Part shown: positions 20,602 through 30,395 of the stretch, piece by piece
How positions within the stretch are numbered: position 1 is the first letter of the stretch
Layout of the letters: each line of letters opens with the position of its first letter
From: Sulfurisoma sediminicola
Lineage (GTDB): Bacteria; Pseudomonadota; Gammaproteobacteria; Burkholderiales; Rhodocyclaceae
Length of the DNA: 64,000 bases
Reading direction: 5' to 3'
Assembly (NCBI RefSeq): GCF_003865015.1
Contig: NZ_BHVV01000006.1
Location: forward strand, 475,425 to 539,424
Program-made: the position numbers and the translations under genes
The notes under the pieces: generated by a model
Told to the model about the DNA's origin: nothing
What the model saw: only the letters and a program-made list of their open reading frames with translations
The model's database searches: none

Positions 20602-21798
20602 ATGAGCAACCACCCCTCCGCCCGCCCCGGCTTCGCCACCCGCGCCATCCACCACGGCTACGACGCCTACGCCGGCCACGGCTCGCTCAACCCGCCGGTC
20701 TATCTCAGTTCGACCTACACTTTTCCCACGGTCGAGGACGGCAGCGCGCGCTTCGCCGGCGAGCAGGCCGGCTTCGTCTATTCGCGCGTCGGCAATCCGA
20801 CCACTGCGCTGCTCGAGGCGCGGCTCGCCGATCTCGAAGGCGGCGAGGCGGCGCTGGTGACGGCCTCCGGCCAGGGCGCCACCACCTCGCTGTTGTGGAC
20901 GCTGCTGGCGCCGGGCGACGAGATCATCGCCGACAAGACGCTCTACGGCTGCACCTTCGGCTTCTTCAACCACGGTCTGGCCAAGTTCGGCGTCAAGGTC
21001 ACCCACGTCGACCTCACCGATCCCGCCAACCTCGCCGCAGCCATCAGCCCGGCGACCAAGGTCGTCTTCTTCGAGTCGCCCGCCAATCCCAACATGCGCC
21101 TGGTCGACATCGCCGCGATCGCCGCCATCGCGCGCGGCCACGGCGCGAAGACGGTGGTCGACAATACCTACTGCACGCCCTACCTGCAGCGCCCGCTCGA
21201 ACTCGGCGCCGACTTCGTCGTGCATTCGGCGACCAAGTATCTCGGCGGCCACGGCGACCTGCTCGCCGGCGCCATCGTCGGCCCCCTGGAAACCCTGACC
21301 CAGGTGCGCTTCTACGGCCTCAAGGACATGACCGGCGCCGTGCTGTCGGCACAGGATGCATTCCTCGTGCTGCGCGGCCTGAAGACGCTCAACCTGCGCA
21401 TGGACCGCCACTGCGCCAACGCCCAGGCCGTGGCCGAATTCCTCGCCGCGCATCCCAAGGTGGCCGTCGTCCACTTCCCCGGCCTGCCGACCTTTCCCCA
21501 GTACGAACTGTGCCGCCGCCAGATGGCGCAGCCCGGCGGCATGATCGCCTTCGAACTCAAGGGCGGCATCGAGGCCGGCCGCCGCTTCATGAACGCGCTG
21601 CAGCTGTTCACCCGCGCCGTCAGCCTCGGCGACGCCGAGAGCCTGGCCCAACATCCGGCCAGCATGACCCACGCCTTCTACACGCCCGAGGAGCGGGTGC
21701 ATCACCTGATCGGCGAGGGGCTGGTGCGGCTGTCGGTCGGCCTCGAAGATGCGGCCGACCTGCTCGACGATCTGCGCCAGGCGCTGGAGGCGGCGTAG
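20602..21798 (+). CDS. mdeA: Methionine gamma-lyase
   Basis: This 398-residue PLP enzyme of the trans-sulfuration family splits methionine to methanethiol, ammonia and 2-oxobutyrate. It reads like the Pseudomonas putida enzyme over its whole length. The Cys that marks methionine gamma-lyases is present at residue 117 (TLYGCTFGF). The PLP lysine is Lys212 in [11 protein letters not shown], and GLKDMTGA and the C-terminal [10 protein letters not shown] are conserved. It stands alone, divergent from a diguanylate cyclase and convergent with pgm, with no regulator beside it. Cystathionine gamma-lyase activity is the main alternative, but the active-site cysteine argues for MGL. Confidence 0.88.
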   Translation: MSNHPSARPGFATRAIHHGYDAYAGHGSLNPPVYLSSTYTFPTVEDGSARFAGEQAGFVYSRVGNPTTALLEARLADLEGGEAALVTASGQGATTSLLWTLLAPGDEIIADKTLYGCTFGFFNHGLAKFGVKVTHVDLTDPANLAAAISPATKVVFFESPANPNMRLVDIAAIAAIARGHGAKTVVDNTYCTPYLQRPLELGADFVVHSATKYLGGHGDLLAGAIVGPLETLTQVRFYGLKDMTGAVLSAQDAFLVLRGLKTLNLRMDRHCANAQAVAEFLAAHPKVAVVHFPGLPTFPQYELCRRQMAQPGGMIAFELKGGIEAGRRFMNALQLFTRAVSLGDAESLAQHPASMTHAFYTPEERVHHLIGEGLVRLSVGLEDAADLLDDLRQALEAA

Positions 21799-21826
21799 CG
21801 CCAGAGCCGACTTTTCGGTCCGCCGC

Positions 21827-23476
21827 TCAGGCGGCGAGCGCGTCGGTCACGATCTTCTGCGCCTCGGCGACGATCTGCTGCAGGTGCTCGGCGCTTTTGA
21901 AGCTTTCGGCGTAGAGCTTGTAGATGTCCTCGGTGCCCGAGGGCCGGGCGGCGAACCAGCCGTTGGCCGTGGCCACCTTGAGGCCGCCGATGGGCGCGTC
22001 GTTCCCCGGTGCCCGCGTCAGGCGCGCGACGATGGGGTCGCCCGCCAGCGTGGCGGCGGCGACGCGCTCGCCGGTGAGCTGCTTGAAGGCGGCCTTCTGC
22101 GCCGGGCTGGCCGGGGCGTCGATGCGGACGTAGTACGGCGTGCCGTACTGCGCGGCGAGATCCTGGTAGTGGCGGCCCGGATCCTTGCCGGTGACGGCGG
22201 TGATCTCCGCCGCGAGCAGGCCGAGGATGATGCCGTCCTTGTCGGTGGTCCAGGCGCTGCCGTCGCGGCGCAGGAAGCTCGCGCCGGCGCTCTCCTCGCC
22301 GCCGAAGCAGAAGCCGCCCTCGTTCGCCGGATTCAGCAGCCCCGCCGAGAACCACTTGAAGCCCACCGGCACCTCGAGGAACTTGCGGCCGAGGCCGGTG
22401 ACCACGCGGTCGATGAGCCCGGAGGAAACGAGCGTCTTGCCCACCGCCGCGCCCGCGGGCCACTGCGGCCGGTGGCCCAGCAGGTAGTGGATGGCGACGG
22501 CGAGATAGTGGTTGGGATTCATCAGCCCGACCGAGGGCGTGACGATGCCGTGGCGGTCCACGTCGGCATCGTTGCCCCAGGCGATGTCGTAGCGGTCCTT
22601 GAGCTTCACCAGGCTCGCCATGGCATAGGGGCTGGAGCAGTCCATGCGGATCTTGGCGTCGTGGTCGAGCGTCATGAAGGCGAAGGCCGGATCGACGCGC
22701 GGGTTCACCACCTCGATGTTCAGGCCGTAGCGTGCGGCGATCGGCTGCCAATAGGCGACTGCGGCACCGCCGAGCGGATCGACCCCGATCCTGAGCCCGG
22801 CCTTGGCGATGGCCTCCATGTCGATGACGCTTCCGAGATCGGCGATGTAGGCCGCGGCGAAATCCTCGGCGCGGACGCAGGCGGCGGCCATGGCCTGCTC
22901 GTAGGGCAGGCGCTTCACCCCGCGGTTGCCGTCCGCCATCAGCGCGTTTGCACGCTGCTCGATCCAGCCGGTGGCGTCGGTGTCGGCCGGGCCGCCGTGG
23001 GGCGGGTTGTACTTGATGCCGCCGTCCTGCGGCGGGTTGTGCGAGGGCGTGATGACGATGCCGTCGGCGCGCGGCGCCGCCTTGTCGGCGTTATGGACGA
23101 GGATGGCACGCGAGATCACCGGCGTCGGCGTATAGCCGTCGTCGGACTGGATGCGGGTGTCGACGCCGTTGGCGGCCAGCACTTCGAGCGCATTGCGCTG
23201 CGCCGGCTCGGACAGCGCATGGCTGTCCTTGCCGAGGAACAGCGGGCCGGCGATGCCCTGCTGCGCGCGGTACTCGCACACCGCCTGGGTGATGGCGAGG
23301 ATGTGCGCCTCGTTGAAGCTGCCGTTGAAGGCGGTGCCTCGATGGCCGCTGGTGCCGAAGGCGACGCGCCGCGTCGGGTCGCTGACGTCGGGCACGGTGC
23401 GGTAGGCGGCCAGCAGCGCGGGAATGTCGGTGAGGCTGGACGGCGGTGCCGGCTGGCCGGCGAGGGGGTGGGCCAT
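21827..23476 (-). CDS. pgm: Phosphoglucomutase (alpha-D-glucose-1,6-bisphosphate dependent)
   Basis: The 549-residue enzyme interconverts glucose 1-phosphate and glucose 6-phosphate, linking glycolysis to glycogen and surface polysaccharide synthesis. The phosphoserine loop TPSHNPP lies near residue 145. FGTSGHRGT is near the N terminus, the metal-binding DxDxDR-type loop reads NDADVDRHG, and the sugar-binding GGEESAG and phosphate-binding [11 protein letters not shown] segments follow in order. Length matches the E. coli Pgm group. It is convergent with mdeA; the neighbour on the other side is an antiporter gene in the same direction, 60 bp away. Confidence 0.97.
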   Translation of the reverse strand: MAHPLAGQPAPPSSLTDIPALLAAYRTVPDVSDPTRRVAFGTSGHRGTAFNGSFNEAHILAITQAVCEYRAQQGIAGPLFLGKDSHALSEPAQRNALEVLAANGVDTRIQSDDGYTPTPVISRAILVHNADKAAPRADGIVITPSHNPPQDGGIKYNPPHGGPADTDATGWIEQRANALMADGNRGVKRLPYEQAMAAACVRAEDFAAAYIADLGSVIDMEAIAKAGLRIGVDPLGGAAVAYWQPIAARYGLNIEVVNPRVDPAFAFMTLDHDAKIRMDCSSPYAMASLVKLKDRYDIAWGNDADVDRHGIVTPSVGLMNPNHYLAVAIHYLLGHRPQWPAGAAVGKTLVSSGLIDRVVTGLGRKFLEVPVGFKWFSAGLLNPANEGGFCFGGEESAGASFLRRDGSAWTTDKDGIILGLLAAEITAVTGKDPGRHYQDLAAQYGTPYYVRIDAPASPAQKAAFKQLTGERVAAATLAGDPIVARLTRAPGNDAPIGGLKVATANGWFAARPSGTEDIYKLYAESFKSAEHLQQIVAEAQKIVTDALAA

Positions 23477-23536
23477 GATCTGTCTCCGTTATCTCTTCGG
23501 GTCAGGCGCGATTATCCGCCGCCCCCGTCGAAACGG

Positions 23537-25096
23537 CTACAGGCGCGCCTCCTGATAGTCGAGGATTTCCTCGAGATGGTGCATGACTTCGTCGCTGATC
23601 TCGCTGGCGCGCCAGAGCCGGATCAGTTCCCTGCGCTCGGCCTGGATCGCGGCGCGGCGCACGCGGGCCAGCAGTTCGGCGCGCGGCGTCGCATCCGTGT
23701 CGTCGGGCGCGAGCAGCGCGATGCGGTCGGCGATGACCGTGCGCAGCTGATCGGCCCACTCGGTGGGGACGCCCTCGGCGGCCAGCATCTCTTCGATGGC
23801 CGCCAGTGCCGCCGCGCTCATCGCTGCGCGCACGCGCTGCTGCTCGTCCTTGAGGCTCCAGTTCGAACCGACCTTGAGCTTGCGGATCAGCGCCGGCAGG
23901 GTCAGGCCCTGCCCCACCAGCGTCACCGCGATGACGAAGAAGGTCAGGAAGATGATCAAATCGCGCTGCGGAAAGGGCTCGCCGTTGGGCAGGGCCACCG
24001 GCAGCGCCAGGGCCGCCGCCAGCGAGACGATGCCGCGCATGCCGCACCAGCTCATGATCCCCAGCTCGCGCTTGCGGAAGTTCGCATCGCCCTCGCGCAG
24101 GCTGCCGCTGAGCCAGCGCGGCAGGTAGGCCACCGGATAGACCCAGGCGAAGCGCACGGCGATCGCCACCGCGCTGACGAACAGCCCCCCGCCGATCAGC
24201 TGCGCGGCGGAGTAGTGAGCCAGATTCTCCAGCACGTCCGACATCTGCAGGCCGATCAGCATGAAGACCAGGGTGTTGAGCATGAAGACGAAGATGTTCC
24301 AGACGGAGCGCGCGAGGATGCGCATTTCGGCCGAGACGATTTCCGGGGAATGACGCCCGCGCACGATGCCCGCCGCCACCACCGCCAGCACGCCCGAGGC
24401 ATGCACCGATTCGGCGACGACGTAGGTGAAATAGGGCACGATCAGCGACACCAGCATCTCGAGCATGGGGTCGCCCAGACGGCGGTGGATCTCGATAGAA
24501 GCGTAGGCGAGAGCGAGGCCGATGGCGATGCCGCCCACCGCCACGCCGACGAACTGCACGCCGGCGTCGGCCAGCGAGAAGGCCCCGGTGAGCACCGCGG
24601 CGATCGCGAACTTGTAGATCACCAGGCCGGAGGCGTCGTTCACCAGGCTCTCGCCCTCGAGCACGGTGACGATGCGGCGCGGGATGTTGAGCCGCGAGAG
24701 AATCGCGGTCGCCGCCACGGCATCGGGCGGCGAGACGATGGCGCCGAAGACGAAGGCCGCCGCCCAGGGCACCTCGGGCACCACGAACTTGAGCGCCGCG
24801 CCGACGATGAGGGTGGTCGCGATGACCAGGCCGATCGCCAGCAGGCCGATCGGGCGGATGTTGGCCTTGAAATCGTTCCATGACGTCAACAGCGCCGCCT
24901 GGTAGAGAATGGGCGGCAGCACCAGCACCAGGATCACTTGCGGATCGAAGGGAAACTGCGGCAGCTTTGGAATGAAGCCGAGGGCGAGGCCGCCGGCCAC
25001 CAGCGCGATCGGGTAGGGGAAACTCAAGCGGCGGGCGATCCAGCCCAGGACGACGGCGCACAGCAACAGCAGGAGCACGAGTTCGAGCAACAGCAT
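23537..25096 (-). CDS. Na+/H+ antiporter, CPA1 (NhaP) family
   Basis: This 519-residue membrane protein has about 12 hydrophobic helices in the first 400 residues, including the FGAIVSPPDAVA ion-binding motif and GESLVNDASGLV, both diagnostic of CPA1 exchangers. GMRGIVSLAAALALP near residue 335 is another family mark. A cytosolic tail of about 120 residues follows, as usual. It would exchange Na+ (or K+) for H+ at the cytoplasmic membrane. Start ATG at 25096 is followed at once by a very hydrophobic first helix. It is divergent from an MFS gene with a 108-bp shared upstream region. Confidence 0.92.
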   Translation of the reverse strand: MLLLELVLLLLLCAVVLGWIARRLSFPYPIALVAGGLALGFIPKLPQFPFDPQVILVLVLPPILYQAALLTSWNDFKANIRPIGLLAIGLVIATTLIVGAALKFVVPEVPWAAAFVFGAIVSPPDAVAATAILSRLNIPRRIVTVLEGESLVNDASGLVIYKFAIAAVLTGAFSLADAGVQFVGVAVGGIAIGLALAYASIEIHRRLGDPMLEMLVSLIVPYFTYVVAESVHASGVLAVVAAGIVRGRHSPEIVSAEMRILARSVWNIFVFMLNTLVFMLIGLQMSDVLENLAHYSAAQLIGGGLFVSAVAIAVRFAWVYPVAYLPRWLSGSLREGDANFRKRELGIMSWCGMRGIVSLAAALALPVALPNGEPFPQRDLIIFLTFFVIAVTLVGQGLTLPALIRKLKVGSNWSLKDEQQRVRAAMSAAALAAIEEMLAAEGVPTEWADQLRTVIADRIALLAPDDTDATPRAELLARVRRAAIQAERRELIRLWRASEISDEVMHHLEEILDYQEARL

Positions 25097-25204
25097 GGCG
25101 TATGGCGAAAACGGATGGTTACTCGGGTGACGGCAGGGGCCGCGGCATTATCCCCGAATTCCCGCCCCTGATCGTCCGAGCCCGCCGAAGCGCACAATCT
25201 CACC

Positions 25205-26416
25205 ATGAGCGACCCCGCCCTGCCCCTGCCCCCCGAGCGCGAACGCCTGCTGCTGCTGACGCTGGCCGGCATCCAGCTCGCCCACATCGTGGACTTCATG
25301 GTGATGATGCCGCTGGGCCCGATCCTGATGCGCGAACTCGGCGTCGGCACCCACGAGTTCGGCCTGCTCGTCTCGGCCTACACCTTCACCGCCGCGGCGT
25401 CGGGGGTGCTCGTCGCCAGCTTCATCGACCGTTTCGAGCGCAAGCGCCTGCTGCTGGCGATGCTCGCGCTGTTCGCGCTGGCGACGCTCTCCTGCGCGCT
25501 GGCGCCGGACTTCGCCAGCCTGCTGTTCGCCCGTGGTGCCGCCGGTGCCTTCGGCGGCGTGCTGGGCGCCATGGTGCAGACCATGGTCGGCGACCTGGTG
25601 CCCTTCGAGCGGCGCGGCCGCGCCAGCGGCACCATCATGGCGGCGTTCTCGCTGTCCACCATCGCCGGCGTGCCCCTGTCGCTCTGGCTCGCCAACCATT
25701 TCGGCTGGCGCTTCCCCTTCCTGCTGGTCGGCGTCCTCGCCGCGGTCTTCCTCGCCCTGGCCTGGCGGCTGCTGCCGCGGCTGCGCGGCCATTTGGTCGC
25801 GGCGGGCGAACGCGCCCACCCGCTGGCGGCGATGGCGGCCGTGCTGCGCGACGCCAACCATCTGCGGGCGCTCGGCTTCCTTGCCCTGGTGGTTTTCGCC
25901 AGCTTCATGGTGATTCCCTACATCACCATCGTCCTCGTCGGCAACGTCGGCGTGGCACAGGCCGACATCCCGCTGGTCTACCTCTGCGGCGGCGTGGCTT
26001 CGCTGCTTTCCGCGCGCTGGATCGGCCGCCGCGCCGACCGCCACGGCAAGGTGCGCGTCTACCGCGTCGTCGCCGCGGGCTCGATCCTGCCGCTGCTGCT
26101 GATCACCCACCTCACGGCGGTGCCGCTGGGCGCGGTGCTGGTCGTCACGACGCTGTTCTTCATCCTGGTGCCGGGGCGCATGGTGCCGGCCATGGCCATC
26201 GTCACCTCGGCGGCGCAGCCGGCGCTGCGCGGGACCTTCCTCGCGATCAACGCCGCCGTGCTGCAACTGGCCTCGGGCATCGCCGCCGTCGTCGGCGGCC
26301 TGATCATCGCCACCGATGCGGCGGGAACGATCACGCGCTACGACTGGAGCGGCTACCTGGCGACGGGGGTGACGCTGCTGGCCATCGCCGCAGTCGGCCG
26401 CGTGAAAATGCGCTAG
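25205..26416 (+). CDS. MFS transporter, drug/sugar efflux type
   Basis: The 403-residue protein has 12 predicted helices. The loop-2 motif of the major facilitator superfamily is partly visible (SFIDRFERKRLL, normally GxLaDrxGrrxxl), and the family antiporter motif in helix 5 reads STIAGVPLSLWL. The sequence resembles AraJ/YdhP-type exporters. Substrate cannot be told. Its stop lies three bases from the stop of the convergent SseB-like gene. It shares an upstream region with the divergent antiporter gene. Confidence 0.85.
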   Translation: MSDPALPLPPERERLLLLTLAGIQLAHIVDFMVMMPLGPILMRELGVGTHEFGLLVSAYTFTAAASGVLVASFIDRFERKRLLLAMLALFALATLSCALAPDFASLLFARGAAGAFGGVLGAMVQTMVGDLVPFERRGRASGTIMAAFSLSTIAGVPLSLWLANHFGWRFPFLLVGVLAAVFLALAWRLLPRLRGHLVAAGERAHPLAAMAAVLRDANHLRALGFLALVVFASFMVIPYITIVLVGNVGVAQADIPLVYLCGGVASLLSARWIGRRADRHGKVRVYRVVAAGSILPLLLITHLTAVPLGAVLVVTTLFFILVPGRMVPAMAIVTSAAQPALRGTFLAINAAVLQLASGIAAVVGGLIIATDAAGTITRYDWSGYLATGVTLLAIAAVGRVKMR

Positions 26417-26419
26417 GCG

Positions 26420-26854
26420 CTAGTTCCTGGCGGCGTCGGCCGCCAGAATTTCCAACATCTGGCCGACGATTTCCGGCTCGATGTCGATGCCGGCATCGAG
26501 GCCGGGATTCACCGAGATGGCGAAGCCGGCGTCCATGCGCTCGACGATCCAGGAGAACTCGGCCAGCAGGCCGCCGCTGTAGCCTGGCATTTCGGCGAGG
26601 AAGTCGCGCGCCCGCTCCGGGCTGGTGAACAGGACGAGGATGCGCATGCCCTCGTCGTCCTCGACGACCAGCGGCGTCGCCTTGGTCGTGAGCTGAAAGC
26701 CCTTGATGCCGCTGTCCTTGTCATCCCGGACCGGGATGAATATCTGCTGCACCATCAGCTCGCGCATGAAGTCCTCGCTCGACAGCTCGCCGTTCATGGC
26801 GGCGAGCAGCTTGTGCTCGAGCTCGTTTTTCGCTTCGAAGACGGATTCGTTCAT
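26420..26854 (-). CDS. SseB-family N-terminal domain protein
   Basis: With the ATG at 26854, preceded by GGAAAG at good spacing, the product is 144 residues. A longer frame back to 26911 lacks a ribosome site. It resembles the SseB N-terminal domain: a helical ELEHKLLAAMNGELSSEDFM start followed by an alternating strand/helix domain with 'VVEDDEGMRILVLFTS' in the middle. No membrane segment or signal peptide is seen. Function in this family is poorly defined; in E. coli SseB is linked to serine-sensitivity phenotypes. The downstream gene on the same strand encodes the glycine-zipper protein. Confidence 0.65.
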   Translation of the reverse strand: MNESVFEAKNELEHKLLAAMNGELSSEDFMRELMVQQIFIPVRDDKDSGIKGFQLTTKATPLVVEDDEGMRILVLFTSPERARDFLAEMPGYSGGLLAEFSWIVERMDAGFAISVNPGLDAGIDIEPEIVGQMLEILAADAARN

Positions 26855-26911
26855 GATGGCTTTCCGGAAATAGGGTCGCCCTTTATATTGCGCCGCCCCG
26901 CCGGAAATCAA

Positions 26912-27460
26912 TCAGCAGTCCTTGTACTTGCCGTAGGCATGGCCGCGACCGGGGTGTTCCTCGTGGCAGCGCTCCTTCTTCTTGTGCTTCTTCTTGCCCT
27001 TCTTGCCGTCGTGGTCATCGTCGTAGTAGGCGACACGGCGCGTATCGTCGTAGCGCGGGGCGCTGGCCGTCTTCAGCGACGTCGTCTGCGCATTGGCTTC
27101 GCCCACGCTCTTGCCGACCACCGCACCGGAAGCCCCGCCGACACCGGCCCCGACCACCGCGCCGGTCTTGCCGCCGACCGACTGGCCCACGGCCGCGCCC
27201 GCGCCGCCACCCAAGGCACCGCCGACGATGGCACCGGTCTTGCCCGTGCCCTCGGTGGTCACTGCAGCCCCGGCGCCGCCGCCGAGCGCGCCGCCGACGA
27301 TGGCGCCGGTCTTGCCGCCGAAGGTCTGGCCAACCGCCGCGCCGACGGCCGCGCCGCCGCCCCCGCCGATCGCCGTCTTGACCTCGTCCGCAGCCAGCGC
27401 CGCGCCCGACATGAGAAACGCGGCGATGGCCGCGACGGAAATCCTGTCCCTGCAATTCAT
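26912..27460 (-). CDS. Secreted glycine-zipper repeat protein with basic/His-rich tail
   Basis: The 182-residue protein begins with a signal peptide (cleavage near AALAA, residue 24). Four glycine-zipper blocks of about 20 residues follow (GKTGAIVGGALGGGAGAAV and variants, residues about 27-125), each able to form a tight helical hairpin in a membrane. The C-terminal 55 residues change character: acidic DDDHD, then a lysine run (GKKGKKKHKKK), several histidines and two cysteines, ending YKDC. Such zippers occur in outer-membrane and pore-like proteins, and the tail suggests ion or polyanion binding. No specific function can be given. Confidence 0.75.
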   Translation of the reverse strand: MNCRDRISVAAIAAFLMSGAALAADEVKTAIGGGGGAAVGAAVGQTFGGKTGAIVGGALGGGAGAAVTTEGTGKTGAIVGGALGGGAGAAVGQSVGGKTGAVVGAGVGGASGAVVGKSVGEANAQTTSLKTASAPRYDDTRRVAYYDDDHDGKKGKKKHKKKERCHEEHPGRGHAYGKYKDC

Positions 27461-27603
27461 GCTTGAGCCTCTCTGAGCCTTATGGAGGCGCGTACTTTAA
27501 CGGCTGGCGACGCCTTGTCCAGAAGAAAGTCTGCGGCGGTGTGACTTTCGCACGGACCGGCGGCGCCTCCCCTAAAATGCCGGCTCATCCCGCCCCGGCA
27601 GCC

Positions 27604-28542
27604 ATGTCCGCCTTCCTCCACCACTTCGCCCTCGCCAGCCCGCTGTTCCTGCTCGTGCTGATCGGCTACGGCGTAGCGCGTTCGGGCCGCTGGCCGCTGT
27701 CGGTGTCCGACGCGCTGGGGCGCTTTGCCTACGCGGTGGCCATGCCGGCCATGCTGTTCCGCATGATGAGCGACTTCTCGAAGATGCCGCCGGTCGATGT
27801 CCGTCTGCTGCTGGCCTTCTTCGGCGGCTGCCTGATCGTCTTCTTCATCGGGCGGCTGGTCGCCGCGACCCTGTTCCGCCTCGACGGTGTGGCGCAATCG
27901 GTGTTCGCGCTGGGCGGCGTCTTCTCCAACAACGTCATGCTCGGCGTCGCCATCGCCAAGACCACGCTCGGCGACGCCGCCCTGCCGACCGTCTCGCTGA
28001 TCATCGTCTTCAACGCGCTGATCCTGTGGACCCTGGTCACGCTCTCGGTCGAATGGGCGCGCCACGGCGAGTTCTCGCTGCGCGGCTTCGGCAAGACCGC
28101 GCGCGGCGTGCTGACCAATCCCATCGTCGCCTCCATCCTCGCCGGCACCGCCTGGGGCTTCGCCGCCCTGCCGCTGCCGGCCTTCGTCGACGCGCCGCTG
28201 GCGATGCTCGGCCAGGCCGCGGTACCGCTCTCGCTGGTCGCGCTCGGCATGAGCCTGGCCGAGTACCCGGTGCGCGAGGGCCTCGGCCAGAGCCTCGTCA
28301 TCAGCGCGATCAAGCTCGTCGTGCAGCCCTTCGTCGTCTGGCTGCTGGCCCGCGCACTGGGCCTGCCGCCGCTCGAGACCCAGGTGGTGACGCTGCTCGC
28401 CGCCCTGGCGATGGGCGTCAATGTCTACATGATGTCGCAGCAGTTCCGCACCATGCAGGGCCCGGTGGCGGCCAGCCTGGTGCTCACCACGCTGCTCTCC
28501 GCCTTCACCGCGCCGCTGGTGCTGGCGCTGGTGGCACGCTGA
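27604..28542 (+). CDS. AEC-family (auxin efflux carrier-like) transporter
   Basis: The ATG at 27604 gives 312 residues and ten predicted helices in the five-plus-five AEC arrangement. Visible family segments are the N-terminal PLFLLVLIGYGVARSG and the NNVMLGVA helix-break motif after helix 4 with its partner in the second half. AEC proteins export organic anions such as malate, malonate or auxin-like acids. The last base of its stop is the first base of the archease ATG (ATGA), so it heads the archease-rtcB-DUF504 operon. Substrate is unknown and any link to RNA repair is unexplained. Confidence 0.85.
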   Translation: MSAFLHHFALASPLFLLVLIGYGVARSGRWPLSVSDALGRFAYAVAMPAMLFRMMSDFSKMPPVDVRLLLAFFGGCLIVFFIGRLVAATLFRLDGVAQSVFALGGVFSNNVMLGVAIAKTTLGDAALPTVSLIIVFNALILWTLVTLSVEWARHGEFSLRGFGKTARGVLTNPIVASILAGTAWGFAALPLPAFVDAPLAMLGQAAVPLSLVALGMSLAEYPVREGLGQSLVISAIKLVVQPFVVWLLARALGLPPLETQVVTLLAALAMGVNVYMMSQQFRTMQGPVAASLVLTTLLSAFTAPLVLALVAR

Positions 28543-28955
28543 TGCCCTGGGAAACCTTCGCCCATGAGGCCGACGTCGGCGTGCGCGGCAGCGGCGCGAC
28601 GCTGGCCGAGGCCTTCGCCGGCGCCGCGATGGCGATGACGGCGGCGATCTGCGATCCGCAAAAAGTCGGTGCCGGCGTGACGGTGAACATCGAATGCGCG
28701 GCGCCCGACCTTGATCTGCTGCTGCTCGACTGGCTCAACGCGCTGGTCTACGAGATGGCCACGCGGCGCATGCTGTTCTCGCGCTTCGATGTGCGCATCG
28801 AGGATAACCGCCTGGCCGCGACGGCCACGGGTGAAGCGGTGGATGTCGGCCGCCACGCGCCGGCGGCCGAGGTCAAAGGTGCGACCTTCTGCGAACTGGC
28901 GGTCCGCCAGTCGCCCGACGGAACGTGGACAGCGCAGTGCATCGTCGACGTGTGA
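28542..28955 (+). CDS. Archease, RtcB cofactor
   Basis: This 137-residue archease-family protein (MTH1598-like fold) accelerates guanylylation and turnover of RtcB RNA ligase. Family marks are the N-terminal THEADVGV-like segment (FAHEADVGVRG), the aspartate-rich mid part (LDLLLLDWLNALVYEM) and the C-terminal terminal-Asp strand (CIVDV). The metal-binding acidic residues near the N terminus and at the end are present. It overlaps the AEC gene by one base and precedes rtcB by 7 bp, the usual archease-rtcB partnership. Confidence 0.92.
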   Translation: MPWETFAHEADVGVRGSGATLAEAFAGAAMAMTAAICDPQKVGAGVTVNIECAAPDLDLLLLDWLNALVYEMATRRMLFSRFDVRIEDNRLAATATGEAVDVGRHAPAAEVKGATFCELAVRQSPDGTWTAQCIVDV

Positions 28956-28962
28956 GGACGGC

Positions 28963-30393
28963 ATGGACCTGAAGCAACTGCAACAGCGCGGCGAGTTCGA
29001 GTGGCTGCTGCCGGCCACGGGCCGCATGCGCGTGCCCGGCGTGATCTTCGCCTCGCGCGAACTCGTCGCCGCGATGGACGAGAAGGTGCGCGAGCAGATC
29101 GCCAACGTCGCCGGCCTTCCGGGCATCGTGTCGGCGGCCTACGCCATGCCCGACGCCCACTGGGGCTACGGCTTCCCCATCGGCGGCGTCGCCGCCTTCG
29201 ATGCCGACGACGGCGGTGTCGTCTCGGCCGGCGGCGTCGGCTTCGACATCTCCTGCGGCGTGCGCACGCTGCACACCGGCCTCAAGCTCGCCGACGTGGA
29301 ACGCGACAAGCGACGCCTCGCCGACGCGCTCTTCGCCCGCATCCCCGCCGGCGTCGGCAGCACCGGCACCATCCACCTCGGCGCGGCCGAGATGAATGCC
29401 ATGCTCAAGGGCGGCGCACGCTGGGCCGTGGCCGCGGGTTACGGCTCCGATGCCGATCTGGCCCACATCGAAGAGCACGGCTGCGTCGCCGGCGCCGATC
29501 CCGCGGCGGTCTCCGACCAGGCCAAGAAGCGCCAGCGCGACGAGATGGGCACGCTGGGCTCGGGCAACCATTACCTCGAGGTGCAGGTGGTGAGCGAGAT
29601 CTTCGACGCCGCCGCCGCCGCGGCCTACGGCCTCGCGGCCGGCGACGTCGTGGTCAGCATCCATTGCGGCTCGCGCGGCCTCGGTCACCAGATCGGCACC
29701 GACTACCTGCGCGAGATGGTCGTGGCCGCGCCGGCGGCGGGCATCAGCCTGCCCGACCGCGAACTGGCCTGCGCCCCGCTGAAGTCCTCGCTGGGGAAGC
29801 GCTACCTCGGCGCCATGCGCGCCGGCATCAACTGTGCGCTGGCCAACCGCCAGATCCTCACCCACCTCGCCCGCGGCGCCTTCGCCGCGGTGTTTCCCGG
29901 GGTGAAGCTGCCGCTGCTCTACGACGTCTCGCACAACACCTGCAAGGAGGAAAGTCATCGCGTCGATGGCAATAAACGTCGCCTGTTCGTGCACCGCAAG
30001 GGCGCGACGCGCGCCTTCGGCCCGGGCCACGTCGAACTGCCGCCCGAGTATGCGAAGGTCGGCCAGCCGGTGCTGATCGGCGGCAGCATGGGCACGGCCT
30101 CGTGGATATTGGCGGGCTCCGCCGGCACCGAGGAACGCGCCTTCGGCTCGGCCTGCCACGGTGCAGGCCGGGCGATGAGCCGCCACGAGGCGATGCGGCG
30201 CTGGCAGGGCCGCGCGCTGGTCGACGAACTAGCCGCACGCGGCATCCTGATCCGCAGCCCGAGCCTGCGCGGCGTCGCCGAAGAAGCGCCGCTGGCCTAC
30301 AAGGACGTCGGCGCGGTGGTGGATTCCTCCGATCGTGCCGGACTGGCCGGCAAGGTCGCGCGGCTGACGCCGCTGGTCTGTATCAAAGGCTAG
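28963..30393 (+). CDS. rtcB: RtcB RNA ligase (3'-phosphate / 2',3'-cyclic phosphate to 5'-OH)
   Basis: The 476-residue GTP- and Mn-dependent ligase seals RNA ends left by tRNA-cleaving toxins or splicing endonucleases. The ATG at 28963 follows the archease stop by 7 bp. Family motifs are AMPDAHWGYGFPIGG near residue 63, the metal-site Asp/Cys in GFDISCGVRT, GTLGSGNHYLEVQ, HCGSRGLGHQIG, the DVSHNTCKEE segment, and the C-terminal GSMGTASWILAG with the guanylylation histidine region beyond it. All metal ligands seen in characterised RtcB proteins appear present. It is co-transcribed with archease and an MJ1316-domain protein. Confidence 0.96.
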   Translation: MDLKQLQQRGEFEWLLPATGRMRVPGVIFASRELVAAMDEKVREQIANVAGLPGIVSAAYAMPDAHWGYGFPIGGVAAFDADDGGVVSAGGVGFDISCGVRTLHTGLKLADVERDKRRLADALFARIPAGVGSTGTIHLGAAEMNAMLKGGARWAVAAGYGSDADLAHIEEHGCVAGADPAAVSDQAKKRQRDEMGTLGSGNHYLEVQVVSEIFDAAAAAAYGLAAGDVVVSIHCGSRGLGHQIGTDYLREMVVAAPAAGISLPDRELACAPLKSSLGKRYLGAMRAGINCALANRQILTHLARGAFAAVFPGVKLPLLYDVSHNTCKEESHRVDGNKRRLFVHRKGATRAFGPGHVELPPEYAKVGQPVLIGGSMGTASWILAGSAGTEERAFGSACHGAGRAMSRHEAMRRWQGRALVDELAARGILIRSPSLRGVAEEAPLAYKDVGAVVDSSDRAGLAGKVARLTPLVCIKG

Positions 30394-30395
30394 CC

